Origin: an uncultured bacterium
GTDB taxonomy: Bacteria; Verrucomicrobiota; Kiritimatiellia; UBA8416; CAMZLY01
Length of the DNA stretch: 34,782 nucleotides
Direction: 5' to 3'
NCBI GenBank assembly: GCA_947311825.1
Contig: CAMZLY010000202.1
Span: 1 to 34,782, forward strand
In this document: piece by piece, positions 7,015 to 14,958 of the stretch
How the letters are laid out: each line of letters starts with the position of its first letter
How positions within the stretch are numbered: position 1 is the stretch's first letter
Translations under genes and position numbers: made by a program
Notes under the pieces: generated by a model
Told to the model about the DNA's origin: nothing
Databases searched by the model: none
What the model saw: the letters and a program-made list of their open reading frames with translations, nothing else

Positions 7015-8844
7015 ATGAGTTATGAAGTTTTAGCACGAAAATGGAGGCCGCAGCAGTTTGAAGATGTGGTTGGGCAGGGGCATGTTACGCAGACTTTGCG
7101 GAATGCGATTGATAATAATCGTCTTGCACATGCATATCTTTTTGTGGGACCACGTGGTATTGGGAAAACATCACTGGCACGAATATTTGCAAAGGCTCTT
7201 AATTGTGCTGAGGGTCCTACCGGCACTCCTTGTGATAAGTGTGATTCTTGTAAAGAAATTACTGCAGGGAATAATCTTGATGTTATTGAGATTGATGGTG
7301 CATCAAATAATGGCGTTGATCAAGTTCGCGAGCTGCGTGAGGCTGTTAGGTATGCACCAACACGTGGACCTTTTAAAATCTATATTATTGATGAAGTCCA
7401 TATGTTGACAACTGCGGCTTTTAATGCTTTGTTGAAGACGCTGGAAGAGCCGCCACCGCATGTTAAGTTTATTTTTGCCACGACGGAACCGGATAAGGTG
7501 TTGGCCACTATTATTTCACGTTGTCAGAGGTTTGATTTACGTAGAATACCGACGAATCTAATTATGGAGCGGTTGCGCCTGATTTCTGATGATGAGGGTG
7601 TTAAGATTGATGAAGATGCATTATTGGCAATTGCACGTGGTGCGGAAGGTGGTTTGCGTGATGCGGAATCTGCTCTTGATCAGCTTATTGCATTTAGGGG
7701 TAATGCAATTGTTGAGAGTGATGTGTTGGCAGTTTTTGGTCTTGTTGCTCGTAGTGTAATGGAGAATTTTGCTGATTGGATTATTGATGGTAATGTGCAG
7801 GAAATTCTCACTATGGTTGCTGAGCTTGATGAATCTGGCAAGGATTTGCGACGTCTTATTATGGAGTTGATTGGTTATTTCCGTAATTTATTGGTCTGTT
7901 TGTATGTTAAAGGTGCGGCAAAGGCTCTTGACTTACCTGGATCGCAGATAAATATTTTACAAAAGCAGGCGGAACGGACTAATAGCGGTCGGATGGTTAG
8001 GGTGATAGAGATTCTGACTGCGGCAGATGGTCGCATGAAGGTTGCACTTTCTGGGCGTACATTGTTGGAAACGACCTTGATTCGCTGTGCAAGGGCTGCA
8101 ACGGTTGTTTCGCTTGAGGAGATTTTGGATAAGGTTCTTGCATTGAGTGGTGGTGACGGAAGTGTCGCTGGTGAGGTTGGATCTGGTGTATCGCCAAAAA
8201 AAGCATTAGCCGGTAAAATGCCGGCATCGGTTATTTCAGAGCCGCAAAAAGTGGAAGCTGCAGAAAAGAATATAGCGAGAAAAACTCCAGAAGAGGTTGT
8301 GCCAGCTGTAGTGCCGCTAGTTACCGAAAGTGTAGATATACCTTATGTGGCGGAAGTTCCGGTTGAGGAAAATGCAGTGCCGAAGGTTTCTGCGGCTGAG
8401 GAATTGTCGGCACTAACTGAAAATTGGAGTGATATAATTGATAGAATCTCTCGTATTGTTCCGCTTATGCGGTCTAGTTTAGTGGATACGATCCCGTTAT
8501 CGGTAACAGGTGAGAAGGTTTTGATAGGATGTGATGCGGGTTTTTCCGAGGATCTTGCCAATTTTAGTCAGCATCATAATCATGCAATTGTGGCACGGGT
8601 TATTGGTGACTTTTTGAAACGTAAATTGGTAGTTGAATTTGAGGCAGCTGATATTAGTGCTGTTTTAGCAGAAAAAAAGATGGTTGATGATGTTAATATT
8701 GCAGAACAATCGGAGACGGTAGAAAAAAAAGAGCCTAATAAGGTAAAAAACAACTCTAAGGAATTAAGGGATTGGGGACGATTGCCGGTGGTTCAGGAGG
8801 CTATGGATATGTTTAATGGCTATTTGATGGAAATAAGGGCTTGA
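7015..8844 (+). CDS. dnaX: DNA polymerase III subunit tau (and possibly gamma)
   Basis: Clamp-loader ATPase of the replicative polymerase. The start was placed at ATG 7015 because MSYEVLARKWRPQQFEDVVGQ is the classic N-terminus and AGGG lies 8-9 nt upstream; an in-frame ATG at 6949 adds 22 unrelated residues. Visible features are the P-loop GPRGIGKTS (Lys51), four zinc-binding cysteines at 64, 73, 76 and 79 (the E. coli spacing), Walker B IYIIDEVHML, and the SRC sensor motif in TTIISRCQRFDLRRIP. Domain III and a polar, Lys/Glu-rich tau linker follow, giving 609 residues. Three slippery heptamers (A AAA AAG, A AAA AAA, A AAA AAC) lie in the linker between 8673 and 8751, and a -1 shift at each meets a stop within three codons. 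First gene of dnaX-ybaB-recR. Confidence 0.96.
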   Translation: MSYEVLARKWRPQQFEDVVGQGHVTQTLRNAIDNNRLAHAYLFVGPRGIGKTSLARIFAKALNCAEGPTGTPCDKCDSCKEITAGNNLDVIEIDGASNNGVDQVRELREAVRYAPTRGPFKIYIIDEVHMLTTAAFNALLKTLEEPPPHVKFIFATTEPDKVLATIISRCQRFDLRRIPTNLIMERLRLISDDEGVKIDEDALLAIARGAEGGLRDAESALDQLIAFRGNAIVESDVLAVFGLVARSVMENFADWIIDGNVQEILTMVAELDESGKDLRRLIMELIGYFRNLLVCLYVKGAAKALDLPGSQINILQKQAERTNSGRMVRVIEILTAADGRMKVALSGRTLLETTLIRCARAATVVSLEEILDKVLALSGGDGSVAGEVGSGVSPKKALAGKMPASVISEPQKVEAAEKNIARKTPEEVVPAVVPLVTESVDIPYVAEVPVEENAVPKVSAAEELSALTENWSDIIDRISRIVPLMRSSLVDTIPLSVTGEKVLIGCDAGFSEDLANFSQHHNHAIVARVIGDFLKRKLVVEFEAADISAVLAEKKMVDDVNIAEQSETVEKKEPNKVKNNSKELRDWGRLPVVQEAMDMFNGYLMEIRA

Positions 8845-8904
8845 GGGCTAAGCGATGAATGATAAACTTTTGATAAGTTTAATTAAAAATAAGGAGATAA
8901 TAAG

Positions 8905-9219
8905 ATGGCTAATCCATTAGGAATGATGAAGAAAGCTGCACAAATGCAGCGTCAAATGAAGAAAATGCAGAAGCAACTTGCTAAACGTACAGTTGAAGTG
9001 AAAAATGGCCAGGTAACTGTGGTTGCGGCTGGAGATATGACAATTAAACAGATCACAATTGATCCTGCTGTTTTAGAGGCCAAAAGTCTTCAGCAGGTAG
9101 AAAAGATGATTGCCGGTGCTGTTAATTCAGGGCTTGATTCAGCAAAGAAAATGGCTGGTGCTGAAATGTCTAATATGACCGGTGGTCTAGGTGGACTAGC
9201 TGATATGTTGGGTGGATGA
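8905..9219 (+). CDS. ybaB: YbaB/EbfC family nucleoid-associated protein
   Basis: A small DNA-binding protein that forms dimers and coats the nucleoid. The 104 residues show the family layout: a charged amphipathic helix (MKKAAQMQRQMKKMQKQLAK), a central beta-sheet (VEVKNGQVTVVAAGDMTIKQITIDP) and a second helix. The C-terminus is Gly/Met-rich (TGGLGGLADMLGG), as is common. AAGGAG at 8891-8896 is 8 nt before the ATG. Its position between dnaX and recR is the widely conserved order, and its stop overlaps the recR start in ATGA. Confidence 0.95.
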   Translation: MANPLGMMKKAAQMQRQMKKMQKQLAKRTVEVKNGQVTVVAAGDMTIKQITIDPAVLEAKSLQQVEKMIAGAVNSGLDSAKKMAGAEMSNMTGGLGGLADMLGG

Positions 9220-9809
9220 TGGCATCTTTAGATAGATTATCTGCGGCACTGAGTAAATTGCCAGGCATAGGGCGTCGTTCGGCGGAACGGATGGCGTTGC
9301 GATTGGTTCTTGATCGTAAGCAGATGATGTCGGAGTTAATTGCGGCGATGGACGAAGCACAGCGAGAGCTGTGCTGTTGTTCGCTTTGCGGTAGTATTAC
9401 TTCGGTTGATAGTGATCCGTGCCGTTTATGTACTAACCTACAGCGTGATGATGTTTTGTGTGTGGTGGAAACACCGAATGACATTATGATGATTGAACGT
9501 TCTGGTAGTTTTCATGGCAGATATCATGCACTTATGGGTAAGCTATCGCCAATGAAAGGTGATGGTGTTGGTGATTTGCGATTTGATGTTTTGCGTAAAC
9601 GTCTTGCAGACAATAAGTTTAGTGAGGTGATTTTGGCGTTAAGCACTGATGTTGAGGGTGATTCTACTGCGGCTTATATTTCTGATATGTTAAAGAATTT
9701 TGAGATAAAGATTAGTCGTATTGCTTCAGGGTTACCATCAGGTAGCGGGATTATATATTCTGATTCTCTGACTTTGTCTAGGGCTTTGGACGGAAGAGTT
9801 TCGTTATGA
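9216..9809 (+). CDS. recR: Recombination protein RecR
   Basis: Works with RecO/RecF to load RecA on gapped DNA. An N-terminal helix-hairpin-helix region (LSKLPGIGRRSAERMALRLV) precedes a four-cysteine zinc site (CSLCGSITSVDSDPCRLC). A Toprim domain follows (VLCVVETPNDIMMIERSG, then HALMGKLSPMKGDGVGDL). The tail ISRIASGLPSGSGIIYSD is typical. Length 197 residues is normal. ATG 9216 overlaps the ybaB stop; ATG 9219 is an alternative, and translational coupling is likely. Downstream, weak overlapping inverted repeats (GTCAC 9825-9829 with GTGAC 9844-9848; ACTCG 9828-9832 with CGAGT 9848-9852) lie before ATTTTGATT and might end the operon. Confidence 0.96.
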   Translation: MMASLDRLSAALSKLPGIGRRSAERMALRLVLDRKQMMSELIAAMDEAQRELCCCSLCGSITSVDSDPCRLCTNLQRDDVLCVVETPNDIMMIERSGSFHGRYHALMGKLSPMKGDGVGDLRFDVLRKRLADNKFSEVILALSTDVEGDSTAAYISDMLKNFEIKISRIASGLPSGSGIIYSDSLTLSRALDGRVSL

Positions 9810-9920
9810 TTAGCTGGGCTAGGTGTCACTCGCCGCTCCTTATGTGACGAGTATTTTGATTAAAATTATGTATTTTCGTTTTTTTAAGTTGAAACTGCAT
9901 AAATATTATAATGGGCATTG

Positions 9921-11195
9921 TTAGGCTGCTATATATGATGATTTTGAGAAATTGTTAGGGTGTTTACATATTTCGGTTATGTGATGTGCATTAAGGGCAC
10001 GTATAATTTCAATACCCATGTAATATGCAAGATTAACGGGGACGGCATTGCCTATCTGTTTATATTGAGAGCCCATTGGACCGCAAAATGCCCAACTGTC
10101 GGGAAAAGTTTGAATTCGGGCATATTCGCGTATGGTGAATGGTCGAGTTTCGTCGGGGTGACATCGTTCCGTCTGTTTTTGAGCAGGGCTACAAGTGAGA
10201 GTTAGGCTTGGTTCATCCCAGCTTATTCGTCGAGCCATGCCCGTTTTCCCTCCTCCGAGATAATAACTTTTCATCATGTATTCTTTTTGGATTTTCTCTG
10301 GTAGGTCTCTCCAGCAACCACCAGGTGGAACCATTTCTAGAATTTCTTTTTTCCGTTTGGGATAGTTTTGCCCCGCAGAATCAGGAACATCATTAGAATA
10401 AAGGCGACCTGCTTTAAGAGCATCTTTTAATGAATATAAATCTTTTAAAGGTTTGGGGTAATGGAAATCAATGCCAGTTCCACGTTTTATTGCTACAAGA
10501 AAGAGGCGTTCCCGTTTTTGTGGAACTTTATAGTGAATTGCTTTGAGAACTTGTGGTGTTAAGACGTCATATCCTATTTCTCTCAATACGGAAATCATGC
10601 CAGCTAAAGTCCGCCCATTTTCATGGCTTACTAGACCACGTACATTTTCACCAATAGCTATAAGTGGTTGAACTTCTTTGACTGCCCGTGCAAACTCGTA
10701 AAAAAGTGTGCCGCGAGTATCTTGTAGTCCTAGCTTTTTACCAGCATAACTAAACGACTGACACGGAAACCCGCCTGTAATCACATCAATTTTATTTTTA
10801 AATGGAGTGAAGTCAAGTTCGCTGATGTTTTGTTCTACAACGTTCCAGTGTGGTCTATTTGTGCGAAGAGTTTCGCACGCCCAATGATCAATTTCATTAA
10901 GCATCTGGCATTTCAAACCTGCATTTTCCATGCCTAAAGCCAATCCGCCTGCACCGGCAAAAAGTTCAATTGCTTTGAAGTCTCTGTGTGGTTCTTCTGG
11001 TTCGGGGCGATCTTCGGTTGTAAATAAGAAACCAAGTTGTTCAAATACTTTTAATGATTTAGCTGGGTATACCCTGTAATTGTTAACAGGGTGTCTTATT
11101 GCTTTGATTTTACCGTTACGATCCCATCTACGCAATGTTTCTTTTGACACCGATAGCATATCGGCAACTTCTGATATTTTATAAAAATCTTTCAT
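9921..11195 (-). CDS. DNA cytosine-5 methyltransferase with N-terminal MerR-like HTH
   Basis: Type II modification enzyme that methylates C5 of cytosine. Residues about 1-50 form a MerR/excisionase-type helix-turn-helix (YKISEVADMLSVSKETLRRW). The methyltransferase core follows: SAM-binding motif AIELFAGAGGLALGMENAG, catalytic GGFPCQSFS with Cys145, ENVRGL with Glu183, QKRER (226-230), and the C-terminal QIGNAVPV. Start is set at ATG 11195, which has GAGG about 5 nt upstream; the frame is open to TTG 11219 but a TATAAT lies across that point. It is divergent from the endonuclease gene, with under 100 bp between starts. The fused HTH may let it repress its own or the nuclease promoter, as in M.SsoII, though that protein has a different HTH type. 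Confidence 0.93.
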   Translation of the reverse strand: MKDFYKISEVADMLSVSKETLRRWDRNGKIKAIRHPVNNYRVYPAKSLKVFEQLGFLFTTEDRPEPEEPHRDFKAIELFAGAGGLALGMENAGLKCQMLNEIDHWACETLRTNRPHWNVVEQNISELDFTPFKNKIDVITGGFPCQSFSYAGKKLGLQDTRGTLFYEFARAVKEVQPLIAIGENVRGLVSHENGRTLAGMISVLREIGYDVLTPQVLKAIHYKVPQKRERLFLVAIKRGTGIDFHYPKPLKDLYSLKDALKAGRLYSNDVPDSAGQNYPKRKKEILEMVPPGGCWRDLPEKIQKEYMMKSYYLGGGKTGMARRISWDEPSLTLTCSPAQKQTERCHPDETRPFTIREYARIQTFPDSWAFCGPMGSQYKQIGNAVPVNLAYYMGIEIIRALNAHHITEICKHPNNFSKSSYIAA

Positions 11196-11210
11196 TATAT
11201 CCTCATTAAG

Positions 11211-11216
11211 ATTATA
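11211..11216 (-). promoter_or_regulatory. Candidate -10 box of the methyltransferase gene
   Basis: TATAAT on the minus strand, 15 nt before the ATG at 11195. Transcription would start about 9 nt before that ATG, giving a very short leader that holds GAGG. The -35 match at 17-18 nt is poor (TAAAGT). Confidence 0.3.
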
Positions 11217-11292
11217 CAACCTTGTGCATGGTTACTTTATTGCAAATAAAAATATTGTTGTCAACATCAATTATATATCCAACAATACCTTT

Positions 11293-12021
11293 ATGAATAC
11301 TAATGAAAAATCTGAAATCCTAAAAAAAGCCCAAGAGTGGTTTTTGTCTTCCCTTGTTGATAATCATATTAAGAATACAGAAAAATTATCAAACCCATCT
11401 GAGTTTAATATTAATCCATTTCTGGTATCATATCTTGCTAGTTATTTAACTGGAAATTGTTCTCCAGAGAGTATTGCAAAGGCGTTAATTTATCCTCGTG
11501 TTCTTGGGCAATCTATTACAACTTCTTTTGGAACTAATATGCAAAAATTTTCAACTGAGGTATTATCATCTTTTGGGAGTGCTATACCGGGGATTGATAT
11601 AGAGTTTGTGGATCAAGTTGATAAACAGAAAAAATATTGTCAGCTTAAAGCTGGTCCGAACACGATTAATAAAGATGATGTAAAAACCATTCATGAGCAT
11701 TTTGGGGGCATTATTCGTTTGGCTAAGACAAATAATTTACGCATTGCAAATGACGATCTAATTATTTGTGTGATATATGGTGGTAAGAATGAATTAAGTG
11801 GTCACTATAAATGTCTTGAAAACGATTATCATCATCCTATTTTTGTTGGGCAGTCTTTTTGGTATCGTTTGACTGGTGATGAATTTTTTTATCAAGATTT
11901 AATTGCAACAATTGTAGCTGTTTCAGAACAGGCAGATGGGAAGGAAATTATCAAGAGAACTGTTAGAAAGCTGGCAAGCTCGGATGTTGTAATTGCTATA
12001 TCCAATTCTGTTAAAAGGTGA
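11293..12021 (+). CDS. Type II restriction endonuclease, Eco47II/PmeII-like
   Basis: Probable cognate nuclease of the divergent methyltransferase. The N-terminal stretch (ILKKAQEWFLSSLVDNHIKN, then INPFLVSYLASYLTG and ALIYPRVLGQSITTSFGTNMQ) resembles the Eco47II/PmeII family as remembered, not searched. A PD-(D/E)XK-like active site is visible: GIDIEFVD with Asp102, and CQLKAGP with Gln117 and Lys119, where Gln replaces the usual acid. Length from ATG 11293 is 243 residues. A frame-open GTG at 11224 adds 23 unlikely residues; neither start has a clear ribosome site. The gene is more A+T rich than its neighbours, which fits horizontal transfer. Family specificity is often GGNCC-like; not proven here. 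Confidence 0.78.
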   Translation: MNTNEKSEILKKAQEWFLSSLVDNHIKNTEKLSNPSEFNINPFLVSYLASYLTGNCSPESIAKALIYPRVLGQSITTSFGTNMQKFSTEVLSSFGSAIPGIDIEFVDQVDKQKKYCQLKAGPNTINKDDVKTIHEHFGGIIRLAKTNNLRIANDDLIICVIYGGKNELSGHYKCLENDYHHPIFVGQSFWYRLTGDEFFYQDLIATIVAVSEQADGKEIIKRTVRKLASSDVVIAISNSVKR

Positions 12022-12056
12022 TTATATATATTAGTAGTTCTTAATGTGAGTTTATT

Positions 12057-12734
12057 ATGAGTTTTATGGAAAATTTGGAAAATGTGCGGCAGCGGATGGT
12101 TGTCGCATGTGAACGTTGTGGGCGTAGTGTTGATTCTGTTAATTTGTTGCCGGTGGGTAAGAAGCATGGCCCGGAGGCAATTCGTGAGGCGGCGGAGGCT
12201 GGGGTTACTGTTATTGGCGAGAATCGTATTCAAGAGGCTCGGCAGAAGATTGGGATGTGTCCGAGTTCGCTGGATTGGCATTTGATAGGGCATTTGCAGA
12301 GTAATAAGGCTCGTTTGGCTGTGGGGCTATTTTCGATGATTCATTCGATTGATTCATTGCGGTTATTGGAGATTGTTGATGATGCTTGCAAAAATATTGG
12401 TAAAGTTATACCCGTTTGCTTGCAGGTTAATGTTTCGGGTGAGGCTAGTAAATCGGGTCTAAAGCCGGAGGACGTGCTTGCGGTTTTGGAGGGTGCTGGT
12501 TCGTTGTTTAATGTGGATGTAGTTGGCCTGATGACGATTCCACCTTTTACTGAAGACGTGGAAGATGCTCGTCCGCATTTTGTTGCTTTACGTGAATTAC
12601 GCGATGAACTGCGAGATGCAACGGGATTTGATTTGCCTGAATTATCGATGGGTATGTCGCGCGATTTTGAGGTTGCTATTGAAGAGGGTGCCACCTGGAT
12701 TAGATTAGGTTCGATTCTTTTTGGGAAGAGGTAG
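12057..12734 (+). CDS. yggS: YggS family pyridoxal-phosphate homeostasis protein
   Basis: A PLP-binding TIM-barrel protein with no known catalytic turnover, thought to buffer free PLP and affect amino-acid metabolism. The PLP lysine is Lys35 in NLLPVGKKHGPEAIREA, where families usually have VSKT. GENRIQEARQK and WHLIGHLQSNKAR are hallmark segments, and the C-terminus GATWIRLGSILFGKR binds the phosphate. MSRDFEVAIEEG matches the usual MSxDxxxAI motif. Length 225 residues is normal. The start ATG 12057 has only a weak GTGAG upstream; ATG 12066 is an alternative. It follows the restriction genes with a 35-bp gap and precedes folC in the same direction. Confidence 0.94.
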   Translation: MSFMENLENVRQRMVVACERCGRSVDSVNLLPVGKKHGPEAIREAAEAGVTVIGENRIQEARQKIGMCPSSLDWHLIGHLQSNKARLAVGLFSMIHSIDSLRLLEIVDDACKNIGKVIPVCLQVNVSGEASKSGLKPEDVLAVLEGAGSLFNVDVVGLMTIPPFTEDVEDARPHFVALRELRDELRDATGFDLPELSMGMSRDFEVAIEEGATWIRLGSILFGKR

Positions 12735-12822
12735 TTTTATTCACATTAACATATATAGTTATGACAAGACTATTTAGCCTACATTCTGAAGTTGGTATTT
12801 TTTATTGTTGGTAAATGTATAA

Positions 12823-14121
12823 ATGAAAAACTATGAATTGCAATTAGGGTTAGCTCGTTTATTTAAGCGTCATCGCTTTGGTATAAAAATGGGGCTGAAT
12901 ATTGAGTCAGCACTTCTTGATTTGCTGGGGAATCCTGAAAAAGAATTTGCTGTCGTTCATGTCGCAGGTACGAATGGAAAGGGATCTACAAGTGCTGTTA
13001 TTTGTTCTATATTGACTGCTGCTGGCTATAAGGTCGGTTTATATACATCCCCGCATTTAGTCACATTTAATGAAAGATTTAAAGTTGATGGTATTCCTGC
13101 AACGGATAAAGAATTAGGGACGCTAGTTGGTCTGATAGAAGCTGTTACCGATAAAGTAACATCAACCATGGGGCAGGAACCTACTTTTTTTGAGTGTGCT
13201 ACGGCAATGGCTTTTGAGCATTTCAAGAGGAGTAATGTTGATATAGCTGTAATAGAAACCGGTATGGGCGGTCGGTTGGATGCAACTAACGTTGTTGATC
13301 CAATAGTTTCTGTTATTACTCGTATTAGTCTAGAGCATACGCAATATTTGGGAGATAATCTTGCGGCGATCGCATTTGAAAAAGCTGGAATAATCAAGCA
13401 GGGTAGACCAGTTGTCGCTGGTGCGATGGATGCGGAGGCGCTTGATGTCATAAAGCGAATTGCTGAAGAACTAGGATGCTTGTGTTTAGATTCAGTTGGA
13501 TCTGTATCAGTTTGTAGTAAATCTACCGATTTGTCGGGGCAAAAAGTTACTATTGATACTAAGGGATATCGTTCTGGTGTTGTAAATTTTCCATTACTAG
13601 GGAGGTTTCAACTTGAGAATTTGGCTACTGCGATTTCTGCAATTGATATTTTACGGAATCTAGGTGAATTTGATATTGATAACGATGCAATAGAACAAGG
13701 TATTGCCACTACCGCTTGGCCTGGTCGTTGCCAGGTAGTTAAGTATGATCCGCCAATTATACTTGATGGTGCACATAATCCTGACGCAGCAAAAGCATTG
13801 GTGGAGGCCTTAAAGGATAATATTAATGGCAGATCTGTGGGATTGGTAGTTGGAATGTGTGGTGATAAAGATGCACAGGAATTTTTGCAGTATTTTTCAG
13901 GCATAATTGAGAAACTTTGGATTGTGCCAATTGATAATGAACGCAATATGCCGACGGAGATGATTTTAAACGCCGCTACCGCCGTTGGTGTACCGTCTAC
14001 TACTATGGTGTTGCCTGATGCCATACAGGCCGCCGAACAGTGGGCTGAAGCCGAGGAGGGTGTGGTATGTATAACGGGTTCACTGTTTCTTGTTGGTGAG
14101 GTTTTGTCCTTTTTGCAGTGA
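12823..14121 (+). CDS. folC: Bifunctional folylpolyglutamate / dihydrofolate synthase
   Basis: Adds glutamate to folates (and possibly to dihydropteroate), with ATP. The Mur-ligase-like P-loop is VAGTNGKGST with Lys53. Other family motifs are SPHLVTFNERF, ETGMGGRLDATNVV, LEHTQYLGDNLAAIAFEKAGIIK and LDGAHNPDAAKAL. Length 432 residues is normal. No clear Shine-Dalgarno precedes ATG 12823 (TTGGTAAATGTATAA). Downstream, an imperfect inverted repeat (about 14131-14157, CTCCCCTAG with CTAGGAGAG) follows the stop by about 10 nt. No T-run comes after it. Confidence 0.95.
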   Translation: MKNYELQLGLARLFKRHRFGIKMGLNIESALLDLLGNPEKEFAVVHVAGTNGKGSTSAVICSILTAAGYKVGLYTSPHLVTFNERFKVDGIPATDKELGTLVGLIEAVTDKVTSTMGQEPTFFECATAMAFEHFKRSNVDIAVIETGMGGRLDATNVVDPIVSVITRISLEHTQYLGDNLAAIAFEKAGIIKQGRPVVAGAMDAEALDVIKRIAEELGCLCLDSVGSVSVCSKSTDLSGQKVTIDTKGYRSGVVNFPLLGRFQLENLATAISAIDILRNLGEFDIDNDAIEQGIATTAWPGRCQVVKYDPPIILDGAHNPDAAKALVEALKDNINGRSVGLVVGMCGDKDAQEFLQYFSGIIEKLWIVPIDNERNMPTEMILNAATAVGVPSTTMVLPDAIQAAEQWAEAEEGVVCITGSLFLVGEVLSFLQ

Positions 14122-14340
14122 TCAATCTATTGTCTCCCCTAGGTAAACTAGGAGAGGGACAGAGTATCCCTCGTAATGGTAGTTTCCGCATTGTAGATAA
14201 ATATATTTTATACAAAAAAAATAAATATATTGAACACCGATGGTAGTATGTGATATAAGCTCTTTCGATTTCAGTAATAAAAGGTTTTTATCTGCTCTGC
14301 CAGCAGTTAATGCTTGTCTTTTATGCATATTGAGTTTTAG

Positions 14341-14426
14341 GCCGGGGTGGCGGAATGGCAGACGCAGCAGACTCAAAATCTGCCGGTGGTAACATCGTGG
14401 GGGTTCAAGTCCCCCCCCCGGCACCA
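14341..14426 (+). tRNA. tRNA-Leu(CAA)
   Basis: An 86-nt class II tRNA with encoded CCA. Acceptor stem GCCGGGG (14341-14347) pairs with CCCCGGC (14416-14422), then A and CCA. The anticodon arm is GCAGA-CTCAAAA-TCTGC, giving anticodon CAA (UUG codons). A long variable arm and a T-arm GGGGG-TTCAAGT-CCCCC complete it. Open frames overlapping it are not genes. Confidence 0.96.
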
Positions 14427-14550
14427 CCCTTTGTTTGTAGCGAAGAAATGAGAGGATGGGGTTCTCCAAAGCTTACTAAAGCAACGGGGAATTATATACT
14501 GTTTTTCTACGAGTTACGGGTGGCAGACCGAAATTTTATAAAGGAACATA

Positions 14551-14958
14551 ATGGATTTCACAATAACGTTTCTTAAGTATTATTGGGTTGGTATTCAGTT
14601 TACGAGCCCTGTTTTGAGTGCACTGGTAGTTTTTATTGCCTTGTTAGGTTATTTTGTGGGCAGACTTGAGGGTTGGTCACGAATTGATACATTTTATTAT
14701 TCTTGCATAACGGCTACTACAGTTGGATATGGAGATTTTCCGCCTCGGCGTAATCGTTCAAAGCTATTTGCCATTCTAATCGCATTTTCGGGATTACTTT
14801 TAACAGGAATTATTGTTGCAATTGGTTTGAATGCACTTACTTATACATTTAAAAATACTGATCGTGCTAAAAACTATTTAAATAAACGGGAATTATTATA
14901 TAATGTTGTTGATGATGGATCAGCGACAAATAAAAAGGAGAGTAATGATGGAGAATGA
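14551..14958 (+). CDS. Two-TM potassium channel subunit
   Basis: A short K+ channel of the Ion_trans_2 type, forming a tetrameric pore in the inner membrane. The order is TM1 (about 20-37), a pore helix, the selectivity filter TTVGYGD (56-62), then TM2 (about 73-95). The ~40-residue tail has no RCK domain or other known sensor. AAGGA at 14541-14545 is 5 nt before the ATG. Its 3' end overlaps the MscS gene by 14 nt, so the two are likely co-translated and may both serve osmotic control. Confidence 0.9.
   Translation: MDFTITFLKYYWVGIQFTSPVLSALVVFIALLGYFVGRLEGWSRIDTFYYSCITATTVGYGDFPPRRNRSKLFAILIAFSGLLLTGIIVAIGLNALTYTFKNTDRAKNYLNKRELLYNVVDDGSATNKKESNDGE

Noticed and set aside
9849-9865. 17-nt sequence GAGTATTTTGATTAAAA shared with 429-445 (glgB start)
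   Set aside because: Exact match, but one copy is coding and the other intergenic, the sequence is A+T rich, and flanks do not match; probably chance.
9810-12056. Restriction-modification pair as part of an insertion sequence or integron
   Set aside because: No transposase, terminal inverted repeats or target-site duplications were found at the edges.
14131-14157. Inverted repeat after folC as an intrinsic terminator
   Set aside because: The stem has a mismatch and no T-run follows.
14355-14576. Open frame over the tRNA-Leu gene
   Set aside because: It reads through the tRNA and has no protein-like features or ribosome site.
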